A stretch of 12,947 bases of DNA from Bacteroidota bacterium (lineage in GTDB: Bacteria > Bacteroidota > Bacteroidia > Bacteroidales > UBA10428): assembly GCA_024640925.1 (NCBI GenBank), contig JAHEEB010000004.1, positions 1-12,947 of the forward strand. The letters run 5' to 3'. The position numbers and the translations under genes are program-made. Shown in pieces: positions 1 through 6,185 of this stretch (its first letter is position 1; each line of letters begins with the position of its first letter). The notes below the pieces were generated by a model. It had not been told where the DNA came from and did no database searches. It saw nothing but the letters and a program-made list of their open reading frames with translations.

Positions 1-849
1 TTCCCATTCAAAATTAAACCACACCCAATTTATATCTATTGCATTCAGAATGAGTATTAATGTATTTAGAAATATCAGCAAAAATACACCTGCTTTATAT
101 TCATTTCTCAAAGCGGTTGTCTTGAAGTTTCTGTGAGATTTCTTTTTTATCCTTTTTAACTGATCCGCTGATGCTAAATCTTTGTCTATTATTTTCTTGT
201 TTGAAGTTCTGAAGAAAATGAATATGCTGATTGATAAACTGATAAGGAAGCTGAGGATTATAAGAAAATCAAAGTCTTTGAATACAGAGCTAAATAGTTT
301 CTGAATAAATGTAACAATGGTTGAAGCAAATTTATCAAACAGAGGATTCGAACTTCTATATATTGCAATGAAAACAAGAATAATAATCAGGGGAATAATA
401 AAAATTCTGAATTTTCGAAAATATCCACCTATTTTATGACCTTTTATCTTTGATTTCGATAATTCCTTCAGAAAGTTGGATTGAGAATTAAACAGGTTAG
501 ATATTGATAATCCCAAAATACTCAAAACAGATTTTGCTTCAGGGTAAATAAGAATTCCAACAAATAGAAACAGAACTAGAAAATTAATAATGTAAGAAAA
601 TACAGAGTGGGTTATTACTGTAAACAGAGCGGTTAATAATAAACCAATACCACATGTTATCTGATTCTTCTTTTTAAAACGATATTGGTTAGAAATTCTT
701 AACCATATTACTATAAAAGTTTCTGTTGCTAACAGATTAAGTCCGGGAGCTTGTCTGTGAAAAAACGCTGTAATTACTATAGAACTTAAAAGAACAATTA
801 AAAACTCAAATTTTCTATTCATGTGTTTTTTATTGAATGGAATAGCCAT
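1..849 (-). CDS. DUF4173-family multi-pass membrane protein (3' part outside window)
   Basis: An open frame of 283 codons runs without a stop from ATG at 849 off the left edge, so only the N-terminal part is present. It is rich in hydrophobic segments separated by short Lys/Arg loops. Near the cut it reads RNEYKAGVFLLIFLNT and then NAIDINWVWF, a pattern I associate with DUF4173 (DUF4153-like) proteins of Bacteroidota. The function of that family is not established. A second in-frame ATG at 822 (MNRKFEF) is an equally possible start; neither has a Shine-Dalgarno sequence. It lies 99 bp after the CreD stop on the same strand, so it may be the last gene of that operon or have its own promoter. 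The family call is from remembered pattern and fairly secure; the exact start is not. Confidence 0.75.
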   Translation of the reverse strand, partial: MAIPFNKKHMNRKFEFLIVLLSSIVITAFFHRQAPGLNLLATETFIVIWLRISNQYRFKKKNQITCGIGLLLTALFTVITHSVFSYIINFLVLFLFVGILIYPEAKSVLSILGLSISNLFNSQSNFLKELSKSKIKGHKIGGYFRKFRIFIIPLIIILVFIAIYRSSNPLFDKFASTIVTFIQKLFSSVFKDFDFLIILSFLISLSISIFIFFRTSNKKIIDKDLASADQLKRIKKKSHRNFKTTALRNEYKAGVFLLIFLNTLILILNAIDINWVWFNFEWE

Positions 850-948
850 GAAGTATAAAATCAATTGTATTCAAATACCTATGATTTATTTTGACTTGTG
901 AGACCTCATAGCTATTCCATAATTTAAACTATTTTAAAATGCAGAATA

Positions 949-2265
949 TCAAACGCCTGAACTAATTTTATCGGAATTCTGATCGCCATACCAATCAACT
1001 TTTTTAGAAAAGAACATCACTAGTCCAAGTATTATAACCAGTCCGATATTGCCAAGAAGTAATGCATAATCAGCAATTTGGAGGATTGTAAACAAATAAG
1101 TGTAAAGTAAAGCGAGCAAAACCAAAACAATAATTGTAGTTTTTATCTGTTTGAAAATAGATTGCATATAAAAACTTATCATGGAAATAATAACCAGGCT
1201 TGAAACCAGGTATGCAAGATTGAATCCGATATGTTCCGCTAAAGCAATTAGTAAGGAATAAAATATAACCAGAGCTAGTCCTGTAATTAGATACTGTATT
1301 GGATGAACTCGTTTTTTGCCGGTAATTTCCGAAAAGAAGATAATGAGAAAAGTTAAAATGATAAATAGAAATGCGTATTTGACCGAACGTGTTGATTTTT
1401 GATATGTGTCAACGGGCAATAACAATTTCACTCCGGATTTCTGGTATTCGGAATAGCTTATACTCCCGTCATATGAAGATTTTTGAGGAAAGTTTCGGTT
1501 AAGTTCAATCGATGGCCATGTAGCAGTAAATCCCGAATCGTTCACCTCGCTGGGAGAAGGAAGTGTTGCTCCGTCAAAACTTGGCGTATTCCATGTCGAC
1601 GATAGGGTAATGGTAGAGGAGTTCCCAACAGGAGTAAAATAGATAGCTTCACTGCCATTGAGTTTAAGATCCATACTAAATATGTACTCCTTCTTTGTAT
1701 CAATAGGAATTTTAGAATAGAGTCCCGATTGGAACATAGAGCATTTATCCGATCCGGGCGAGAATTCATGGATTTCATCATTCCACTTTAACGTCATAAT
1801 GTTATTGAGACCTTTTAAATCGGTTATACCCATAACAAGTCTGGCATCTTCCCAGCGGATCTCATTGTAAGAATCAGGTAAGTCTATAAAATCTTCCGGT
1901 TTAAAAGTCCCTGTTATATTGATTTGGCTTGAATAAAGTATAACATTGTAAATTCCTCTATGTTTTGGTATAGGTATAAGTTTCCCATCTATTTTCAGAT
2001 CATTCGGAAGGATATGAAAATAATACTCCGAATTATTTATTGTTGAATAAGGAACAACAAGCACAGGACCAGTAATCGTTTGTTCCTGCCCCCATTTACT
2101 GGTTATCTCGTTTATGGCATCGGATTTTGTCTCTTCCCTTTCCTTTATTAGAATAATTACCATAAGTGAAGGGATTAATAACAATAGAGAAAGTACAATA
2201 ACAATTAATAGTTTAAGACTAATTGATTGTTTTATTTTGCTGTTTTTTTCAATTTGTTCTGTCAT
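949..2265 (-). CDS. creD: CreD-family inner-membrane protein
   Basis: This 438-aa protein matches CreD (PF06123), the cell-envelope integrity protein induced by the CreBC system in enterobacteria, whose molecular activity is unknown. Visible landmarks are an N-terminal TM (about 17-40), the motif WGQEQTITGPVLVVPY (58-73), a large extracytoplasmic region to about 290, and a C-terminal block of about five TMs. That block begins VKYAFLFIILTF, continues HPIQYLITGLALVIFYSLL and AEHIGFNLAYL, and ends YALLLGNIGL followed by KKVDWYG. Length and motif order are normal for the family. It starts at ATG 2265, 40 bp after the regulator gene, in the gene order common in Bacteroidota (membrane protein, HTH regulator, CreD). 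No creBC pair is present, so control is probably by the adjacent regulator. Confidence 0.93.
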   Translation of the reverse strand: MTEQIEKNSKIKQSISLKLLIVIVLSLLLLIPSLMVIILIKEREETKSDAINEITSKWGQEQTITGPVLVVPYSTINNSEYYFHILPNDLKIDGKLIPIPKHRGIYNVILYSSQINITGTFKPEDFIDLPDSYNEIRWEDARLVMGITDLKGLNNIMTLKWNDEIHEFSPGSDKCSMFQSGLYSKIPIDTKKEYIFSMDLKLNGSEAIYFTPVGNSSTITLSSTWNTPSFDGATLPSPSEVNDSGFTATWPSIELNRNFPQKSSYDGSISYSEYQKSGVKLLLPVDTYQKSTRSVKYAFLFIILTFLIIFFSEITGKKRVHPIQYLITGLALVIFYSLLIALAEHIGFNLAYLVSSLVIISMISFYMQSIFKQIKTTIIVLVLLALLYTYLFTILQIADYALLLGNIGLVIILGLVMFFSKKVDWYGDQNSDKISSGV

Positions 2266-2305
2266 AACTGTTCGTTTTAATTTGACATATCTAAAGAAAA
2301 TAAGT

Positions 2306-2608
2306 TTATTTATTTTGCCTGTTTATGAGTTTGTTAAGATTTTCCAGGTGTTCGGTAAATAATTTCCGGCCCAGGGGAGTAGCTTTGTAGCGGGTATTTG
2401 GCTTTTTCCCGATAAATTGTTTTTGTATTTCTATCAATTCGTTTTTTTCAAGGCTGGATAAATGACTGGCAAGGTTTCCGTCTGTAAGTTCGAGCAGTTC
2501 TTTTAATGAATTATAATCTACCCATTCGTTGACCATAAGTACCGACATAATACCCAGCCTTATCCGGCTATCGAATATTTTATTTAAACCTGATATGATG
2601 TTTTTCAT
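2306..2608 (-). CDS. Winged-helix transcriptional regulator (HTH_34 / PF13601 type)
   Basis: A 100-aa cytoplasmic protein that is almost entirely one winged-helix DNA-binding domain. The diagnostic stretch runs from SRIRLGIMSVL (about 14-24) through LKELLELTDGNLASHLSSLE (36-54) to the wing IGKKPNTRYKATPLGR (66-81). TDGNLASHL is the recognition-helix signature of the PF13601 group, which is related to MarR/ArsR folds. It has no ligand or receiver domain. The start is ATG 2608, 6 bp after the stop of the upstream membrane-protein gene, so the two are almost certainly co-transcribed and probably translationally coupled. By analogy with similar small regulators it probably binds as a dimer to its own operon promoter; the palindrome at 3261-3277 is the candidate site. 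Whether it represses or activates cannot be told from sequence. Confidence 0.9.
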   Translation of the reverse strand: MKNIISGLNKIFDSRIRLGIMSVLMVNEWVDYNSLKELLELTDGNLASHLSSLEKNELIEIQKQFIGKKPNTRYKATPLGRKLFTEHLENLNKLINRQNK

Positions 2609-2614
2609 ATTAGA

Positions 2615-3250
2615 TTATGAATTGCGTTCGTATCGGAAATACATTACCGAACCATAAACAACATGCAGAATACCAAAACCAATAGCCCAAACCAGGAGCC
2701 CGTAGCCATAAAAGACCGATGCAATCAACCCTAGTATTACCTCAGATGCCCCAAGCCATCTTATCTCCGATAATGTATACTTACCGGCATTTATTAAGGC
2801 AAGGCCGTAAAAAATTAATGTTGCAGGAGCTATTAAGAAGATAATTCCATAATAGAGAAGAATGATACAAAACAAACCACCTGTTACCAACGGAATTGCC
2901 AGATTGATTAACATTAGCCTTGATACATTGCTCCAAAGCAATAATCCTTGTTTTTTTGCTTTTCTGGCAGTAAAGAAAAAGGCAATCCCAATTGCCAGAA
3001 CCAGCATAATAAGAGCATCGGCACAAAGCGGAATGAGTGATTCGTAGTGAATGCCTTTACCCTCCAAAAAGAAAGTAACCGGATCAAAATATCTCAGGTC
3101 GTATTCCAGGTAAAAAAAAGCGAAGATTGATCCCAACAAGGCCACTATGCCTGCTGAAATGCCACTTAGTCCACTTAGTGAAAGAAACCTGGAGGAGCGC
3201 TCCATAAGGTTTTTTATTTCACTTAATTGATCGATTGAGTTATTATTCAT
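2615..3250 (-). CDS. Six-TM membrane protein of the CreD operon
   Basis: A 211-aa integral membrane protein with predicted TMs at about 26-48, 74-94, 110-131, 133-153, 168-184 and 186-204, after a short polar N-terminus containing LMERSSRFLSLSGLSGI. That N-terminal sentence followed by an AGIVALLG helix recurs in Bacteroidota proteins encoded beside PF13601 regulators and CreD, but I know of no assigned function. I chose ATG 3250 over the longer frame (ATG 3310). The extra 20 residues look like non-coding sequence, and the longer start would place the 3261-3277 palindrome inside the gene. It is the first gene of the operon, 6 bp before the regulator. A sensory or membrane-stress role alongside the regulator is possible but is pure inference. 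Confidence 0.82.
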   Translation of the reverse strand: MNNNSIDQLSEIKNLMERSSRFLSLSGLSGISAGIVALLGSIFAFFYLEYDLRYFDPVTFFLEGKGIHYESLIPLCADALIMLVLAIGIAFFFTARKAKKQGLLLWSNVSRLMLINLAIPLVTGGLFCIILLYYGIIFLIAPATLIFYGLALINAGKYTLSEIRWLGASEVILGLIASVFYGYGLLVWAIGFGILHVVYGSVMYFRYERNS

Positions 3251-3260
3251 ATAAAAAAGA

Positions 3261-3277
3261 ACTTTGAGATACAAAGT
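3261..3277 (-). promoter_or_regulatory. 17-bp perfect palindrome, putative operator of the CreD operon
   Basis: The plus strand reads ACTTTG, AGATA, CAAAGT: perfect 6-bp arms around a 5-bp centre, 10 bp upstream of the chosen ATG at 3250. On the coding strand the first arm forms TTACTTTG, a one-mismatch match to the Bacteroidota -7 element TAnnTTTG. A dimeric regulator bound here would cover the promoter. I see no convincing -33 TTG at the right distance. The link to the regulator encoded at 2306-2608 is inference. Confidence 0.55.
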
Positions 3278-3334
3278 AAAAACATTTGATTTTATTTTCC
3301 AAACATTCATTCATTAATTTTTACAGATTTTGAA

Positions 3335-3354
3335 ATATTGAGCCCATATTGAGC
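3335..3354. repeat. 9-bp direct repeat with 11-bp period
   Basis: ATATTGAGC occurs at 3335-3343 and again at 3346-3354, separated by CC. The 11-bp period is about one helical turn. It lies between the stop of the 272-aa gene and the CreD operon promoter. It might be a regulator half-site pair; no function can be assigned and chance is possible in AT-rich sequence. Confidence 0.4.
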
Positions 3355-3376
3355 ATTACACAGACAGAGCTAAAAA

Positions 3377-4195
3377 TTACAACCTTACGCAAACTAAAGC
3401 ATTAGCAGGAATTGCCCTGTATATGGCAACAGCATCTTTTTGTGACAGGTATAACACTATTTCCGGTTTGTATTCCGGAATTTGAAAATGAAGGAGAGAG
3501 TAGCAATTATTAAAAAAAATTGCGATTTTATCTCTCAGAATGAATCGGTTTTTTTCAAACCAATCTTTTTTACCAGACAGCGAATCCTGGAACAAATAAA
3601 TTCTTATTCCCGAATCCAAATCCAATGAACAAAACATAGAAGGTTTTATGTTTGTATCTGGCATATAAACTGATTTGGCGGCTTCAATGCTGTCTTTGGG
3701 TGCTCTTTTTACGGTTAAAGGCTCTTTTTCAATTGAGCTGGTCTGCATAACAGTTGAGAAGGGAGCTGAAAACATAGTTAAGTAACTTTGTTTATCCATT
3801 GAATTGAAAAACCGATCGGTTTTGTACTTCTGAATTTCTGCGCAATGAATGGTCACCCCATGAAGTTCCAGTCGTATTGTACTATCTGACAAATCCAACA
3901 CTATGCCTATTGAATCAGATTCTGTCATGGATAAGCGCGATTTAAGAAATGCCTCTTCTTTAGCCAGACTGTCAAGTTTTGGAACTTTTTCGAATAACAA
4001 ATAAGCAGAACTATCCTGAATTGATAAGCGTTCATTTTTCTGCTTAAGTGAATCTAGTTTTTTTATGGGCGCTAAGATACTTGTCGTTATATATATACTC
4101 AGGAGTAGAAGAAACAGCATCAGAAAAGTAAAGGTGAGTTTGTTTTTTTTCTTTGTTTTTAATCCTAACTCTGATGTTTTAGAAACCAGACTCAT
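3377..4195 (-). CDS. Single-pass membrane protein of unknown function in the transpeptidase operon
   Basis: I do not recognise this 272-aa protein. It has a positively charged cytoplasmic N-terminus (KTKKKNK, 14-19), one TM at about 20-42, a short polar, possibly coiled-coil linker rich in Lys and Leu (45-87), and a mixed alpha/beta region to the end. The positive-inside rule puts the C-terminal ~225 residues in the periplasm. Segments such as IGIVLDLSDSTIRLELHGV (96-114) and SGIRIYLFQD look like beta strands. There is no HxC transpeptidase motif, lipobox or obvious enzyme signature. It starts 18 bp after the stop of the second L,D-transpeptidase and is the last gene of that operon, which suggests a role with those enzymes such as partner, adaptor or regulator. 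That role is inferred from position only. Confidence 0.75.
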   Translation of the reverse strand: MSLVSKTSELGLKTKKKNKLTFTFLMLFLLLLSIYITTSILAPIKKLDSLKQKNERLSIQDSSAYLLFEKVPKLDSLAKEEAFLKSRLSMTESDSIGIVLDLSDSTIRLELHGVTIHCAEIQKYKTDRFFNSMDKQSYLTMFSAPFSTVMQTSSIEKEPLTVKRAPKDSIEAAKSVYMPDTNIKPSMFCSLDLDSGIRIYLFQDSLSGKKDWFEKNRFILRDKIAIFFNNCYSLLHFQIPEYKPEIVLYLSQKDAVAIYRAIPANALVCVRL

Positions 4196-4213
4196 AATAC
4201 AGATATTTTAGCA

Positions 4214-4990
4214 TTAATACATAATTACCTTTGAACCAACATTGAGTGTCTTATAGACATATTCAAGATCTTCGTCATTAAGTCTCACACAGCCGTGGGT
4301 TACAGGCATGCCCAAGAGTCTTTGATACAGAGTGCCATGTATCAGGTATCCACTTCCAAGGCTTAAAGCATAATCGCCCAAAACTCCGTATTCGAAACGT
4401 GAAGGGTCGTTGGCTGAAGGGACCGGCAAACCTTCCTCACGAAAAGCCCAATCAGGTTTTTTCCAGACTGGAGACTCTGTTTTTCCCTTGATACTGTATT
4501 CTCCCCTGGGAGTTTTAAAGACCCAATGTTCCTTATCATCGTATTCAAGTTTGATATAACTCCCCGTTGAACATTTTCCCTGACGAAGCAGTACCTCTTT
4601 TCTATAAACATAAAATCTGTTGTCGGAAATATTAACAATCATGTATGTTGACTGAGGAATCTGTTTTGCAAGTTTTTTCTCAAGTCTTGTTAACGATTTT
4701 ATTAGCTCACTGCTTTTTTTATTGGCAACTAACAGTTCCTGCTCTGATAGTTGTTCCTGACTTTTATTAACAGACAAAAAGATTGCTTGTTGTATTGCAG
4801 GGACCACATATAAAATGAGAGTAATACTGATTAAGGCAAATAAGAGACCGGCAGAAAAACTCCGAATAATCATTTTTGATTTAGGCGAGATCTGTAGTAT
4901 AGAACCCCACCTTTTGATATTATTATGGCATTGCCATAAATAACAAATAAGTTTATCAAAACCCTTTCTAAACGTTTCTTTCCATTCCAT
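4214..4990 (-). CDS. Membrane-anchored L,D-transpeptidase (YkuD / ErfK-YbiS-YcfS-YnhG family)
   Basis: A 258-aa protein with a 40-residue cytoplasmic N-terminus, one TM (about 43-65), a short helical periplasmic linker and a C-terminal YkuD domain (about 115-258). YkuD domains use a catalytic Cys to cleave a tetrapeptide at the L-centre of mDAP and form 3-3 cross-links or attach a protein lysine to peptidoglycan. The catalytic elements are intact: HGT at 218-220 and THGCVRL at 231-237, giving His218, His232, Cys234 and Arg236. Start: ATG 4990 lies 5 bp after the upstream stop. A TTG at 4999 in the same frame would overlap that stop and add three residues; I prefer the ATG. It is tightly coupled to the preceding transpeptidase gene. 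Substrate choice cannot be read from sequence. Confidence 0.92.
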   Translation of the reverse strand: MEWKETFRKGFDKLICYLWQCHNNIKRWGSILQISPKSKMIIRSFSAGLLFALISITLILYVVPAIQQAIFLSVNKSQEQLSEQELLVANKKSSELIKSLTRLEKKLAKQIPQSTYMIVNISDNRFYVYRKEVLLRQGKCSTGSYIKLEYDDKEHWVFKTPRGEYSIKGKTESPVWKKPDWAFREEGLPVPSANDPSRFEYGVLGDYALSLGSGYLIHGTLYQRLLGMPVTHGCVRLNDEDLEYVYKTLNVGSKVIMY

Positions 4991-4995
4991 ACCTG

Positions 4996-6105
4996 TCAAA
5001 AATTATAATACGAATCAAGGTTTTTAAGCGAACCAACTATCAAAACAGGAGTTCCTGATGGTACAAGGTTAAAAAGGTTATCGACATCTTTATTAGTTAA
5101 AGCAACACAACCATCAGTCCAGTCTACTCCCTTACCACCGCCACCATGAATTTCTATTGAACCACCTATTTGATCCGACTTTTTTATAATACCATTTCTA
5201 ATATTTAATTTAAACCGTTGATGATCATTTTCGTTTGGATAATTGATTAGTAGGGCTTTGTGATATTTGGTGCTATTACCATTCTTTTTACCGATAATTT
5301 TATATTCACCTTCGGGTGTGGCTTTGTCACCACTATAAAGTTTGTTGCCAATCCAGTTCCTACCCAATTCTACAGTATAGGTTCTTTTAATATTTCCTTT
5401 AAAATAAAGCATACCTTGATGTGAAAACTTATCGATAATTAGCACATATGACTTGTTTTTCCGGGATTTATTAATGGCTTTTTCTGATAATCTCTGCCAT
5501 TCCTCAATATTGGTGAAATATTCCGATAAGATACTATCGGTGTATTCAAATGCTTTCGTATAACAATTATAAGCTTTGTCAAGTTTGTTATGACTGTTAA
5601 GGTATTCGCTCTTTTTATAAGCAATATCCGATTCTGATAAGAATAGAACAGCATGGCTGAATTCTTTTCTGATTTTTTCGGGAACAGGCAATTTTCTAAT
5701 GAAAGGGTCGAATGTATTTAGCTCGTCCTTTAGTCCTCTTATACCAGATTTAACCGAGGCTTTTAAATCTTTCGATATAATAACAGCTTGTTTTTTAGCT
5801 TTATTAGCGAAATAGATAGAAAAAGTTGCAGAAAATTCAGATAGAAAGAATTGGCGTTTAAAAATAGACTTTTCATTCTGTACCCTCAAGTGGTACATTG
5901 CCGATTTATAAAGTTTTTCTGAATCTTGGAATAATTTAGGGAAATAGATATGAGCCTTGCTTTTTCTTGCATCAGCAAGCGATTTAAGAGCTGTCTTAAT
6001 TTTTTCTGAAGGTGGTTTTTGAGGTAGGTTTAAAAGGATAAAGCAAATTCCGGGTACAAAAAATAAAATCAGGACAAAGGCAACTTTTTTTCTTTTTAAA
6101 ACCAT
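4996..6105 (-). CDS. L,D-transpeptidase-like protein with N-terminal helical domain (YkuD, TDGC active-site variant)
   Basis: A 369-aa protein with an N-terminal TM or uncleaved signal (about 7-26), a long helical periplasmic region (about 32-215) and a C-terminal YkuD domain (about 218-358). The active-site block is IEIHGGGGKGVDWTDGCVAL: His320 and Cys333 are kept, but the usual SHGC His becomes Asp331 and the Arg two residues after Cys becomes Ala335. This DWTxGC(I/V)AL form belongs to a known divergent YkuD branch also written YafK-like, so the enzyme is probably active, perhaps with a different donor or as a hydrolase. The helical region resembles the lipoprotein encoded upstream: residues 32-59 align without gaps to its 25-52. 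Start ATG 6105 is 80 bp after the lipoprotein stop, beyond a strong hairpin. Its stop is 5 bp from the next gene. Confidence 0.9.
   Translation of the reverse strand: MVLKRKKVAFVLILFFVPGICFILLNLPQKPPSEKIKTALKSLADARKSKAHIYFPKLFQDSEKLYKSAMYHLRVQNEKSIFKRQFFLSEFSATFSIYFANKAKKQAVIISKDLKASVKSGIRGLKDELNTFDPFIRKLPVPEKIRKEFSHAVLFLSESDIAYKKSEYLNSHNKLDKAYNCYTKAFEYTDSILSEYFTNIEEWQRLSEKAINKSRKNKSYVLIIDKFSHQGMLYFKGNIKRTYTVELGRNWIGNKLYSGDKATPEGEYKIIGKKNGNSTKYHKALLINYPNENDHQRFKLNIRNGIIKKSDQIGGSIEIHGGGGKGVDWTDGCVALTNKDVDNLFNLVPSGTPVLIVGSLKNLDSYYNF
5929..6012 (-). repeat. Coding segment of the helical module shared with the lipoprotein (copy in the transpeptidase)
   Basis: Residues 32-59 of the 369-aa transpeptidase align gaplessly with lipoprotein residues 25-52. 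There are 9 identities in 28: Pro, Ile, Ala, Leu, Ala, Ala, and the closing YxPxxF pattern (Tyr54, Pro56, Phe59). The pattern of A-x2-L-x2-A then Y-x-P resembles DUF4398-type helical domains; that family name is from memory and needs a profile search. Confidence 0.55.
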
Positions 6106-6129
6106 GAAATATTTTGAACTTAATATGAA

Positions 6130-6153
6130 AATCCCCGGTTGAAAAACCGGGGA
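6130..6153 (-). terminator. Strong GC-rich hairpin after the lipoprotein gene (terminator/attenuator)
   Basis: ATCCCCGGTT (6130-6139) and AACCGGGGAT (6144-6153) form a perfect 10-bp stem with a 4-nt loop. On the coding strand it is followed by TTTTCATATT. It starts 33 nt past the lipoprotein stop and ends about 25 nt before the transpeptidase ATG. This looks like partial intrinsic termination or 3'-end protection, giving abundant lipoprotein mRNA and less read-through to the enzymes. Confidence 0.7.
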
Positions 6154-6158
6154 TGATG

Positions 6159-6180
6159 CTTTTAGATATTTTTATCTAAA
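6159..6180. repeat. AT-rich 9-bp inverted repeat next to the lipoprotein stop
   Basis: TTTTAGATA (6159-6167) and TATCTAAAA (6172-6180) pair perfectly around TTTT. It lies between the lipoprotein stop codon and the GC-rich hairpin, so the 80-bp gap holds two tandem stem-loops. It may assist termination or mRNA 3'-end stability. Confidence 0.5.
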
Positions 6181-6185
6181 AATTA

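Noticed and set aside
3251..3310. Longer N-terminus for the six-TM protein (start at 3310)
   Set aside because: The added 20 residues lack the family-like start, would swallow the palindromic promoter element, and a good ATG exists at 3250.
4991..4999. TTG start at 4999 for the second L,D-transpeptidase, overlapping the upstream stop
   Set aside because: Possible, but an ATG three codons later at 4990 is the more usual start and loses nothing of the protein.
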